Below, in pieces: positions 34,615 through 41,896 of a stretch of DNA of 64,000 nt. Position 1 is the stretch's first letter. Each line of letters begins with the position of its first letter. Source of the DNA: Geoglobus acetivorans (GTDB lineage: Archaea > Halobacteriota > Archaeoglobi > Archaeoglobales > Archaeoglobaceae); contig NZ_CP087714.1 in assembly GCF_039641995.1 (NCBI RefSeq), forward strand, positions 62,001-126,000, read 5' to 3'. The notes under the pieces were generated by a model. That model saw only the letters and a list, made by a program, of their open reading frames with translations. It ran no database searches and had not been told where the DNA came from. The translations under genes were made by a program, and so were the position numbers.

Positions 34615-35735
34615 TTGAACCGCATGGAGGCAGGCTCGTAAAGAGGATTGCCGATGAAAGGCTCAGAGAGGAGGCAAGGGAGCTGGACAGCATAAGCATA
34701 GACAGAGAACGTGCCCTGGATGTTGAAAACATAGGTTATGGCATATACAGCCCTCTTGAAGGGTTTCTATGCTCAAACGATTTCGAATCGGTTTTGTGGG
34801 AGGGCAGGCTCGAAAACGGGCTTTCCTGGACGATACCAATAGTGCTTGATGCCGATGTCAGGGAAGGGGAGAGCTACGCTCTGAAGTTCGGAGACACGAT
34901 TGTCGGTGTCATAGAGGTCGAGGACGTTTACAGCTACGACAAGGAAGAATACGCAAGGCAGGTCTTCAAAACAACCGATGCCGAACATCCTGGCGTGAGG
35001 AGGGTTAAATCATTCGGTGACAGGCTCGCAGGGGGAAAGGTCTGGTTCATCGAAACTGCAGATAACAGATTCAGCGAGTATTTCTTCCCGCCCGAAGTTA
35101 CGAGAGAGATTTTCAGAAAATGGGACTATGTGGTTGCGTTCCAGACGAGAAATGCACCCCACATAGGCCACGAGTACGTGCAGAAGACTGCAGTAATGGC
35201 TGTTGAGGCATACACCGGTAAAGAGGCAGGACTGTTCATAAATCCGGTTATCGGGAAGAAGAAACCCGGAGACTTCAGAGATGAGGTCATCATCGAAGCA
35301 TACAGAACCCTCATCGACAGCTATTACAGAAAGGACAAAACCTTCCTTGGAATCTGGAAAACGGAGATGAGGTATGCCGGGCCAAGGGAGGCTGTGCTGC
35401 ATGCCATCGTCAGGCAGAACTTCGGATGCACCCACTTCATTGTGGGAAGGGACCATGCAGGTGTGGGCAGCTACTACAAACCATACGAGGCTCATGAGAA
35501 GCTGATGGAGCATGACGACCTGAAGATAAAGCCGCTCTTCTTCAAGGAGTTTCACTGCTGTGACAGGTGCGGAATTATCAGCAAGAGTGTCTGTCCGCAT
35601 GAAGCGAGCAATTTTTCGGGGACGTACGTCAGAAACTGCCTGCTGAACAACCACAGGTGCGAGTACATCAGGGACGAGGTGCTGGACACTGTGAGAAAAT
35701 TTGATAATCCCTTCGTGGTTGATGAATCAACCTGA
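34611..35735 (+). CDS. sat: ATP sulfurylase (sulfate adenylyltransferase)
   Basis: The 374-residue single-domain enzyme makes APS from sulfate and ATP. The active-site QTRNAPHIGHEYVQK replaces the usual QxRNPxHxxHE with Ala for Pro. The second block is FIVGRDHAGVGSYYKPY. Four Cys/His near the end (HCCDRCGIISKSVCPHEA) probably bind zinc, as in archaeal and bacterial Sat. There is no APS kinase domain and none elsewhere in the window, so APS would go to the AprA/AprB-like pair. Confidence 0.95.
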   Translation: MIEPHGGRLVKRIADERLREEARELDSISIDRERALDVENIGYGIYSPLEGFLCSNDFESVLWEGRLENGLSWTIPIVLDADVREGESYALKFGDTIVGVIEVEDVYSYDKEEYARQVFKTTDAEHPGVRRVKSFGDRLAGGKVWFIETADNRFSEYFFPPEVTREIFRKWDYVVAFQTRNAPHIGHEYVQKTAVMAVEAYTGKEAGLFINPVIGKKKPGDFRDEVIIEAYRTLIDSYYRKDKTFLGIWKTEMRYAGPREAVLHAIVRQNFGCTHFIVGRDHAGVGSYYKPYEAHEKLMEHDDLKIKPLFFKEFHCCDRCGIISKSVCPHEASNFSGTYVRNCLLNNHRCEYIRDEVLDTVRKFDNPFVVDEST

Positions 35736-35744
35736 GGTGAGTTG

Positions 35745-36125
35745 ATGATCAGCATAATCGTTCACAGCGGTGAGTGGGACCGAATATACCATGCGTTCAG
35801 CATGGCATCGACCTATTCAGCTTTGGGAGAGAAAGTTTCCATTTTTCTCACGTACTGGGCAATCGACACGGTTGTCAGAGACACTGCAGAGACCGGCGAT
35901 GAGAGAAAGGACGATATCATAAAAAAGGCGATGGATTCCGGTAAAATGAAATCACTTGGAGAGATGATCGAGCTTGGAAAGCAGTTCGGGAATGTGGAAA
36001 TCGTAGTCTGCAGCGGAAGCCTGGACATTCTCGGATACAGCGAGAATGATCTGCCCGAGTGGGTTGACAGAGTTGGGGGGCTTGCGGAGCAGCTTATGAC
36101 CGGTGAGAAAGTCATCTTCATCTGA
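35745..36125 (+). CDS. DsrE/F-like sulfur-relay family protein
   Basis: The 126-residue protein has the DsrE/F/H fold pattern: a beta-strand opening ISIIVHSGEWDRIYHAFSMA, ALGEKVSIFLTYWAID, then IVVCSGSLDILGYSENDLP with one likely sulfur-carrying Cys, and the ending AEQLMTGEKVIFI. Members carry sulfur as persulfide and bind TusA-like partners. It closes the sulfite reductase operon. The ATG at 35745 lies just after gaggtga; a TTG 3 nt earlier is less likely. A new promoter follows before the ThrC-like gene. Confidence 0.8.
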   Translation: MISIIVHSGEWDRIYHAFSMASTYSALGEKVSIFLTYWAIDTVVRDTAETGDERKDDIIKKAMDSGKMKSLGEMIELGKQFGNVEIVVCSGSLDILGYSENDLPEWVDRVGGLAEQLMTGEKVIFI

Positions 36126-36134
36126 AATTACAAA

Positions 36135-36155
36135 TGTTAATTTTAACACCGTCGA
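36135..36155 (+). promoter_or_regulatory. Sulfur-regulon operator candidate 4, double site (ThrC-like operon)
   Basis: Two overlapping palindromes lie just upstream of the TATA box. TGTTAA-TT-TTAACA is perfect (36135-36148). TTAAC-ACC-GTCGA (36143-36155) keeps the shared TTAACACCG core of the other operators but has an imperfect right half. Confidence 0.5.
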
Positions 36156-36157
36156 AA

Positions 36158-36168
36158 ATTATTTATAT
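36158..36168 (+). promoter_or_regulatory. TATA box of the ThrC-like/MoaD/MoeB operon
   Basis: The sequence attatttatat is centred about 27 nt before ATG 36190, with no Shine-Dalgarno. This supports a leaderless start there and rejects the longer frame from 36103. Confidence 0.55.
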
Positions 36169-36189
36169 TCATGGGGCTATGCTGACTCC

Positions 36190-37404
36190 ATGAAGGTTAC
36201 AGGACTGAGGTGCAGGATTTGCGGTAAAGAGTTTCCTCCGGAAGCGCTTTACACTTGTGATAACTGTTTCGGCCCGCTCGAGGTAAAATACGACTGGGAG
36301 TGGATAAAGAACAGGGTCAGCAGGGAAAAAATCGAGAAGGGTCCAAAATCCCTCTGGAGGTACAAGGACTTCCTTCCGGTTGATGGCGAACCTGTTGACC
36401 TCGGTGCGGGATTCACCAGGTTCATCAGGGCGAGTAACTTGGGTGAGGAGCTCGGCCTCAAAAACCTGTTTCTGATAGACGATTCCACGAACCCGACGTA
36501 CTCGTTCAAGGACAGGGTCGTGAGCGTTGCGGTTACGAAGGCCAAGGAGTTCGGAATGAAGGCCGTCGGATGTGCCTCGACGGGAAACCTTGCGGGCAGC
36601 ATTGCCGCGCATGCCGCAAAGGCCAGACTGCCGGCATACATTTTCGTCCCGAGGGGTATAGAGAAGAACAAGATAATCCAGGCGCTCGTGCATGGGGCAA
36701 ACGTGATAGAGGTGGACGGCACTTACGATGACGCGAACAGAATCGCAACTGAGGTTGCTGAGGAGCATCCGGACTGGGGGTTCGTGAACATAAACCTGAG
36801 GCCGTTCTATGCAGAGGGCAGCAAGACCCTTGCTTACGAAGCTGCTGAAAGGCTCGGATGGACACTTCCGGATCAGGTTGTTGTCCCGATGGCGTCGGGA
36901 GCGTTGCTGTGCGCAATATACAGGGGATTCAGAGACCTTGAGAGGGTTGGGCTGGTCGATGAGAAGGATGTGGTGTTCAACGGCTCCCAGCCCCACGGAC
37001 TGCCAATATCCAGAGCCGTGAAGCTTGGAACCAGGGTTGAACCGGTGAGGAAGATGGACACGATCGTCCACAGCCTTGCAATAGGCAACCCGGCTGACGG
37101 CATATTCGCCAAGGAAATCATCGAAAAAACGGGCGGGTATGCCGAAGATCCGGTGGACAGGGAGGCCATCGAGGGCATCAAACTGCTCGCAAAAACGGAG
37201 GGCATTTTCACCGAGCTTGCGGGCGGCGTTACGGTTGCGGGGTTGAAGAAGCTTGTTGAGGAAGGCAGAATAGACAGGAGCGATGTTGTTGTTGCTTACC
37301 TGACAGGAAACGGTCTCAAGACCGGAGAGGCCATAGTGGATTATCTCGACGATACGCTCAAGATAAGACCGAGACTTGAAGATTTCGAGGAGGTGATAGC
37401 ATGA
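36190..37404 (+). CDS. Threonine synthase-like PLP enzyme in a sulfur-carrier operon
   Basis: The 404-residue fold type II PLP protein begins with a zinc knuckle (C8, C11, C23, C26 in LRCRICGKEF and YTCDNCFG). The PLP Lys is K107 in STNPTYSFKDRV, the phosphate loop is in CASTGNLAGS, and VVPMASGALLCAIYRG follows. The sequence alone fits threonine synthase, which acts on O-phosphohomoserine. Its operon partners are a MoaD-like carrier, a MoeB/ThiF activator and a TusA, under a probable sulfur operator. That suggests it may instead, or also, add sulfur to O-phosphohomoserine or O-phosphoserine. It overlaps moaD by 4 nt. Confidence 0.85.
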   Translation: MKVTGLRCRICGKEFPPEALYTCDNCFGPLEVKYDWEWIKNRVSREKIEKGPKSLWRYKDFLPVDGEPVDLGAGFTRFIRASNLGEELGLKNLFLIDDSTNPTYSFKDRVVSVAVTKAKEFGMKAVGCASTGNLAGSIAAHAAKARLPAYIFVPRGIEKNKIIQALVHGANVIEVDGTYDDANRIATEVAEEHPDWGFVNINLRPFYAEGSKTLAYEAAERLGWTLPDQVVVPMASGALLCAIYRGFRDLERVGLVDEKDVVFNGSQPHGLPISRAVKLGTRVEPVRKMDTIVHSLAIGNPADGIFAKEIIEKTGGYAEDPVDREAIEGIKLLAKTEGIFTELAGGVTVAGLKKLVEEGRIDRSDVVVAYLTGNGLKTGEAIVDYLDDTLKIRPRLEDFEEVIA

Positions 37405-37670
37405 TCAGGGTGAAGTTCCCAACCGTTTTCGTGCAGATAACCGGTAAGAGGAGAATCGAGGTGGATGGTGTTACCACAGTATCCCAGCTTCTCGAAAAGC
37501 TCTTCGAGGATTATCCCCAGCTGAAAGAAAGACTCATAAAGGATGGAGACCTAAGTCCATTCATAAACATATTCGTGAACGGAGAAGATATCAGGTTCCT
37601 GAACGGTCTGGATACGGAAATCAAGGGCGGCGACGAGGTCGCATTCATACCCGCAATATCAGGAGGTTGA
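37401..37670 (+). CDS. MoaD/ThiS-family ubiquitin-like sulfur carrier
   Basis: The 89-residue beta-grasp protein (VKFPTVFVQITGKRRIEVDG, then LLEKLFEDYPQLKERL) ends in GDEVAFIPAISGG. The C-terminal Gly-Gly is the part that an E1-like enzyme adenylates and turns into a thiocarboxylate. Such carriers serve molybdopterin, thiamin, tRNA thiolation, or amino acid synthesis (CysO- and HcyS-type systems). Its position between a ThrC-like enzyme and a MoeB/ThiF-like activator favours an amino acid role. Confidence 0.9.
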   Translation: MIRVKFPTVFVQITGKRRIEVDGVTTVSQLLEKLFEDYPQLKERLIKDGDLSPFINIFVNGEDIRFLNGLDTEIKGGDEVAFIPAISGG

Positions 37671-37672
37671 AA

Positions 37673-38461
37673 ATGAACGAGGAGCAGATTAAGAGATATG
37701 CAAGACAGATAATAATGCCCGAAATAGGAGTTAAGGGCCAGAGGAAGCTGCTGGAGTCAAAGGTACTGGTGGTTGGGGCCGGTGGACTCGGAAGCCCGGC
37801 AATCCAGTATCTTGCCGGGGCTGGCGTCGGCCACCTCGGCATTGTGGACGGTGATGCTGTAGACATATCCAACCTGCAGAGACAGACAATCCACGCAGGA
37901 AACCTTGGCAAGAACAAGGCAGAGAGTGCAAAAGATTTCGTCGAAAGGCTCAACCCCGATGTAGAGGTTACGGTGTACCCATTCCACCTTGACCCCGAGA
38001 ATGCGAGGGAGATAGTCAGAAACTACGATGTCGTGCTGGACTGCACGGACAACTTCGTGGCGAGGTTTCTGATAAACGACGCATGCGTCATAGAAGGAGT
38101 ACCATTCGTCCACGCAGCCGTGCTGAGGTTCGAGGGAGAGATAATGACGATCGTTCCGGGAGAGACTGCATGCTACAGGTGCGTTTTCAGGCACGCACCC
38201 CCTCCGGGAAGCGTTCCAACCTGTCAGGAGGCAGGAGTTATTGGAGCCACGGTCGGCGTTCTCGGGACTCTGCAATCAGTAGAGGCGATCAAACTCCTGA
38301 CCGGCATCGGAGAACCTCTCAAGAACAGAATGCTCATCGTCGACCTGCTTACCATGGAGTTCACTGAACTCAAGCTGAAGAAGGATCCGGAGTGTCCGGT
38401 ATGCAGCGGAAAGGTTAAGGACATAATTCCGGAAAAGTACGCGGAGAGCTGTCAGCTATGA
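37673..38461 (+). CDS. MoeB/ThiF-type E1-like activating enzyme
   Basis: The 262-residue protein has the nucleotide loop VLVVGAGGLGSPAIQYLAGA and the ATP-binding DGDAVDISNLQRQ. A conserved Cys is at 184 (PTCQEAGVIGA). Zinc is bound by C167/C170 (CYRC) and C241/C244 (CPVC). It would adenylate the Gly-Gly end of the adjacent MoaD-like carrier, after which sulfur is added. The ATG at 37673 follows aggaggt by 6 nt. It overlaps the third tusA gene by 4 nt. No rhodanese domain is fused, so a TusA may supply the sulfur. Confidence 0.92.
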   Translation: MNEEQIKRYARQIIMPEIGVKGQRKLLESKVLVVGAGGLGSPAIQYLAGAGVGHLGIVDGDAVDISNLQRQTIHAGNLGKNKAESAKDFVERLNPDVEVTVYPFHLDPENAREIVRNYDVVLDCTDNFVARFLINDACVIEGVPFVHAAVLRFEGEIMTIVPGETACYRCVFRHAPPPGSVPTCQEAGVIGATVGVLGTLQSVEAIKLLTGIGEPLKNRMLIVDLLTMEFTELKLKKDPECPVCSGKVKDIIPEKYAESCQL

Positions 38462-38679
38462 AAAAGCTCGATCTGAGAGGAGAGGTCTGCCCATTCACGT
38501 TCGTCAAAACCAAGGTGGCACTCGAGGACATGGAGAGCGGGGAGACTCTGGAAGTGATATTCGATCACGAACCAGCAATCAGAGACGTGCCCAGAAGCGT
38601 CCAGGCAGAGGGACACGAGGTGCTTTCAATCGAGAAGATTGGCGAGGACGAGTGGAAGATCGTGATAAGGAAAAAGTAG
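38458..38679 (+). CDS. TusA-family sulfur carrier (third copy, CPFT variant)
   Basis: The 73-residue protein reads KLDLRGEVCPFTFVKTKVAL and then DHEPAIRDVPRSVQAEGHEV. The active Cys is kept, but the Pro two residues on (CPxP) is Thr (CPFT), a known subgroup of archaeal and clostridial TusA-like proteins. It is the last gene of the ThrC-like operon and is the best candidate to give sulfur to the MoaD/MoeB pair; this is inferred from gene order only. Confidence 0.88.
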   Translation: MKKLDLRGEVCPFTFVKTKVALEDMESGETLEVIFDHEPAIRDVPRSVQAEGHEVLSIEKIGEDEWKIVIRKK

Positions 38680-39063
38680 GTTGCTGAATCGAGAATTTTA
38701 ACATTATGTTTTTTTATACAATAGCAAATCGGAAATCGCGCCAAGCAGGCAGTGGGATTTTCCACTCCCAGTTGAAGGTTATTGGCCAGGGTATTTCCCC
38801 AGCCACTCATTATATACCTCAAGGTTCTATTCTGTAACCAATCAGCATTTGGCTGAGACTCAACAGCAGTCTCAACACCCAAATCCGAATAGATAGCTGG
38901 AGATTTATCCCGATGTTCTTTTTTAAACCCCATAAACAGAAATCATCTCAATGGTATTTTTATCGACCTGTGAAGACTACATTTCATTGACTTTTCACAC
39001 ATAAAACAGCAACAGAGTGGCGGAAAAGAAAACCCACTACATCATACCAGCACGGTAAACAAA
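38680..39063. other. Intergenic stretch; possible small structured RNA
   Basis: No convincing gene. A TATA-like box (ttttttatacaa, about 38710-38721) is followed at about 38742 by pairable segments: GCCAA with TTGGC enclosing AGTGG-gatttt-CCACT. This could be a small RNA, but the evidence is only the pairing. A minus-strand frame (38565-38933) has no start signal and looks accidental or decayed. The TATA box of the next gene lies at about 39064-39074. Confidence 0.25.
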
Positions 39064-39097
39064 ATGTTTATTTGGGTTCTAACAGAAAATTATTACA

Positions 39098-39415
39098 ATG
39101 ATTGAGGCTCGTTATCGAAAAGCCATCGATGAATTCGTAAGAAGGGCCATAGAAGAATACGGCGATATGGTGGAAAGTATCATCCTCTTTGGTTCTGTTG
39201 CGAGAGGAGAGGCTAAAGAGGATTCAGATATAGATATACTGGTTGTCTGGAACGGGAAGAAAGCTGAGGGCTGGAGAGCTATGACCAGACTCGCCTTTGA
39301 CGTGTTGCTTGATACCGGGGAGCACATATCTGTAAAAATCCTCGGTTCGGAGGATGTACAGCAAAAAACGCCATTTATAAGGAATGTGATGCGGGAGGGC
39401 ATAAAGATTGCATGA
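39098..39415 (+). CDS. MNT-type nucleotidyltransferase (antitoxin of a second HEPN/MNT pair)
   Basis: The 105-residue protein has the signature IILFGSVARGEAKEDSDIDI (GS then D-x-D), and a third acidic strand in EHISVKILGSED. The ATG at 39098 has a TATA-like box (tgtttatttggg) about 28 nt upstream, so it is leaderless. It is followed, with overlapping ends, by a broken HEPN gene, so here too the antitoxin is whole and the toxin is not. Confidence 0.85.
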   Translation: MIEARYRKAIDEFVRRAIEEYGDMVESIILFGSVARGEAKEDSDIDILVVWNGKKAEGWRAMTRLAFDVLLDTGEHISVKILGSEDVQQKTPFIRNVMREGIKIA

Positions 39416-39805
39416 GCTACAGGAAAAATACATAGGGATAGCAGAAGAGAAGCTGGAGGCTGCAAAATTGCAAAATATCTCTTTGAGGGTGGGTTTTACA
39501 GTGATGCCGTGAGCAGGGCTTACTACTCCATGTTTTATGCTGCTAAAGCACTTTTAGCCCTGAAGGATATCTAGCCCAAGGCTCACAGGGGTGTAATCTC
39601 AAAGTTTGGTCTTGAATTCGTAAAGAAAGGATTTGTAGAGGAAGTTTACGGATATGCTTTTGCTCATGCCAAAGACAGGAGAGAAGCTGCAGAGTACGAT
39701 GTCGAAAGAAAAATCGACAGAGAAGAAGCAAGGGAGATAATTGAGGATGCCGAAAAATTTCTTGACAGGATAAAGAGAGCCTTGGAAGAGCTGAGGAAAC
39801 CGTGA
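39408..39805 (+). pseudogene. Broken HEPN-domain toxin gene
   Basis: A TTG at 39408 begins a frame reading LQEKYIGIAEEKLEAAK. The HEPN core continues only in another frame from about 39470 (FEGGFYSDAVSRAYYSMFYA, then AKALLAL). That frame meets a TAG at 39572-39574, after which PKAHRGVISKFGLEFVKKG and the helical tail go on to TGA at 39805. One frameshift plus one stop make it a pseudogene. The layout (G-x-Y-x-D-A-x-S-R-x-Y-Y-x-x-F) is the common HEPN pattern. Confidence 0.82.
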
Positions 39806-39885
39806 ATGTTGAGGAGAATTCTTGGTCAGGTAAGAGGTCTTCTTCACAGGACATCAAATTTTACCGAAGCGAAAACAGGCGCTCT

Positions 39886-40386
39886 CTATTTCCGGCTGGC
39901 AATCCTCTTTGCCTCTTTTATCGCCTCAACGGCAACATCTTCTCTCAACCTGTAGCCATGTTTCAGCATTTCATGAAGAATATCCAGGAACCCGTCAAAG
40001 TCCAGCATACCCTCCTGTAAAGCCCTCAGCAGAACGAATACCGTCCCCCTTGGCTTCAAGCCGAGCAGTTTTGCAGCAAACCTTGCAGGTTTTTCGTCAA
40101 CCAGAACCTCTTTTACACCGAGATGCTTAGCGAGTGAGAGAACAGCCTTCTCTCCCGGGTGAAGTTCCAACGCCAGGTTTACCATCTCAGCTTTCATCAC
40201 TCTGATCCAGCCCTCGTTGATGGCCTTCTCGATAACATAAGCGTCTGCTTTTTCCAGCGCCTTTCCCCTATCCACAACCTCGATTTTCACTTCCTCAGGG
40301 ATTACGACCTCGCCAAAAATCTTAAGCAAATGCAGTTTTCCTGCTTTTGCAAGGTAGATGAGCGGAGTTGCGTTGGAGACGATCAT
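39886..40386 (-). CDS. DUF3368 PIN-like toxin, pair 1
   Basis: The 166-residue protein starts IVSNATPLIYLAKAGKLHLL. The usual PIN 'D-T-x' is 'S-N-A/S-x-P-L', typical of DUF3368. It has a middle acidic motif LELHPGEKAVLSLAK and VLVDEKPARFAAKLLG. These proteins resemble VapC ribonucleases and pair with UPF0175 proteins. Its ATG overlaps the antitoxin stop by 4 nt. Whether it retains nuclease activity is not known. Confidence 0.85.
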   Translation of the reverse strand: MIVSNATPLIYLAKAGKLHLLKIFGEVVIPEEVKIEVVDRGKALEKADAYVIEKAINEGWIRVMKAEMVNLALELHPGEKAVLSLAKHLGVKEVLVDEKPARFAAKLLGLKPRGTVFVLLRALQEGMLDFDGFLDILHEMLKHGYRLREDVAVEAIKEAKRIASRK

Positions 40387-40679
40387 ATGCCTTCAAGATC
40401 CTCTTCCAGATCTTCAGGGGTGTAGGGAACGTGTATTTCCCTCTTCTCAACCTCGCTTACTGCTTCCCAGAGCGATAAACCGCATCTCTCAGCCACCTGC
40501 CACAGGGTTATTTTTCCCTCCTCGTAATCCTTCAGGCTCCTCTCAATCAGCCAGTCTTTTGCAGCCCTTGTCAGAAATCTCCTGATGACAGTTGACCGAT
40601 CCATACCCTCTTTTGCCGCAATATCGTCGATGAGCTTCGCAAGATCGTCATCAACCCTCGTTGTTAAGGTTACGGGCAT
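40383..40679 (-). CDS. UPF0175/ribbon-helix-helix antitoxin, pair 1
   Basis: The 98-residue protein has an N-terminal RHH-like strand-helix-helix (LTTRVDDDLAKLIDDIAAKE) and the UPF0175 helix motif LWQVAERCGLSLWEAVSEVE. It ends in an acidic tail (TPEDLEEDLEGI). The RHH part likely binds its own promoter and the tail the toxin. It is the first gene of the pair. Confidence 0.85.
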   Translation of the reverse strand: MPVTLTTRVDDDLAKLIDDIAAKEGMDRSTVIRRFLTRAAKDWLIERSLKDYEEGKITLWQVAERCGLSLWEAVSEVEKREIHVPYTPEDLEEDLEGI

Positions 40680-40772
40680 GTATTAAAGTTATTCATTTTA
40701 ATACTTAAGCATTGTGCAACACCACCTTCATCGCCCTTGTGTTATAACAGCAACAGAATTTTTCAGATATGC

Positions 40773-41264
40773 TCACAGAGTTTCAATGATCTTTCTCGCT
40801 TTCCCGTAAACTCCAACATTAATCCACATAACGTTTGCAAGCTTTTCCAGGTCTGCCAGACCCTCATTCTTTGAGATGAGGTTCTCCTTTATCGCTTTGA
40901 TGATTACACCCAGCGACCCTACAACTTCCAGGCCCAAACCCAGAGCGAATTTCCTTGCGTCGGAATCATCAAGAAGAACCGGAACACCAAGAGATCTGGC
41001 TAAAATGATTGCACAGGCTTCTCCAAAATGTATTCCTGCCCGATCCGACAGGATGTCTGCACCAGACGGATCCTTAACAACCCTGATCCAGTCCATACTC
41101 TCGATCAGAAACGCATCTGGCTCCCCTCTCTCCTTCCCCCTGTCAACGACCTCCAGCTTTACAGTTTGCGGAATCAGTATTTTCCCAAATATTTCTTTCA
41201 GCAGGTGTAGCTTCCCGATTTTTGCGAGGTGTATGAGTGGACCAGCGTTGCTTACAGCACTCAT
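40773..41264 (-). CDS. DUF3368 PIN-like toxin, pair 2
   Basis: The 163-residue protein opens SAVSNAGPLIHLAKIGKLHLL, then has IHFGEACAIILARSLG and VLLDDSDARKFALGLGL. It is clearly a paralogue of the protein at 39886-40386 but diverged. It overlaps its antitoxin gene by 4 nt. Tandem pairs suggest either duplication or separate arrivals of related modules. Confidence 0.85.
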   Translation of the reverse strand: MSAVSNAGPLIHLAKIGKLHLLKEIFGKILIPQTVKLEVVDRGKERGEPDAFLIESMDWIRVVKDPSGADILSDRAGIHFGEACAIILARSLGVPVLLDDSDARKFALGLGLEVVGSLGVIIKAIKENLISKNEGLADLEKLANVMWINVGVYGKARKIIETL

Positions 41265-41566
41265 TTCATCGCCCAGTACAGGTCAGCTTCCAAGTCTTGA
41301 AGATCATACTTGAACGGAATATTCCTCCTCTTCAGCTCTTCCAGAGCCTCACTGTATGTAATCCCGGCAATTTCAGCAGCCTTCCAGAGCGAGATTTTTC
41401 TCTCCCTGTAAAGTTCGAGTGCTTTTTTAATTCTGTATTCTCTGAGAGATTCAGCTATTAGTTTCCGCACGAAAGTCCCTTTGTCAATCCCCTCGTCTTT
41501 ACTGAATTTTTCGATTTCATCGATAATATCCTTGGGTAGTCTTACCGAAGTTGTTACCAGTTTCAT
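41261..41566 (-). CDS. UPF0175/ribbon-helix-helix antitoxin, pair 2
   Basis: The 101-residue protein begins VTTSVRLPKDIIDEIEKFSK (RHH) and has the UPF0175 helix motif ISLWKAAEIAGITYSEALEE, with an acidic end. It is a paralogue of the antitoxin at 40383-40679. It would neutralise the toxin encoded directly downstream. Confidence 0.85.
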   Translation of the reverse strand: MKLVTTSVRLPKDIIDEIEKFSKDEGIDKGTFVRKLIAESLREYRIKKALELYRERKISLWKAAEIAGITYSEALEELKRRNIPFKYDLQDLEADLYWAMK

Positions 41567-41692
41567 GATTACATTTTATTACAGTGTATACTTAAGCATT
41601 TTGTTCAGCAAAGAGCCAGTAGAGTGTCCAGAGGTCTCCAGAAAGAGCAAAAAAGAAGAATATTCTCAACGTCCAGCTCCGACATATTGGAT

Positions 41693-41845
41693 TTACACTC
41701 TCCATAGAGCCCCCTCCGACGTTGTACAGCCCATCCTCTCTATGGGATTTGCTATCAGCTTCACTCTGTCCCTGACCTTAACCCCGAACCTTCCCTCAAG
41801 CCTGTTCTCAACTACCATCAAAATGTATCTGGCAGTCCCAACCAA
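41693..41845 (-). CDS. Small ORF of unknown function downstream of glmS
   Basis: The frame of about 50 codons from TTG 41845 reads LVGTARYILMVVENRLEGRF, then GVKVRDRVKLIANPIERMGC and ends GALWRV. A TATA-like run (gtttaaattaatc, about 41867-41880) is centred 28 nt before the TTG. The composition is protein-like. I recognise no family. It might be a fragment of a larger gene. The rest of 41567-41896 shows nothing else. Confidence 0.3.
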   Translation of the reverse strand: MVGTARYILMVVENRLEGRFGVKVRDRVKLIANPIERMGCTTSEGALWRV

Positions 41846-41896
41846 CTAACCACCAGAGATTCGCTAAACTAGGAGATTAATTTAAACGTGAAGCTT

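Noticed and set aside
36103-36189. Longer N terminus for the ThrC-like protein
   Set aside because: It would be translated across the palindromes and TATA box. The zinc-knuckle start at 36190 matches the family.
38565-38933. 122-codon minus-strand frame, possibly a transposase fragment
   Set aside because: It covers the tusA gene antisense and a non-coding stretch, has no start signal, and no transposase motif could be confirmed.
39572-39574. Read-through of the TAG in the HEPN gene (for example as pyrrolysine)
   Set aside because: The same gene also carries a frameshift about 100 bases upstream, so decay is the simpler reading, and no Pyl genes are seen.
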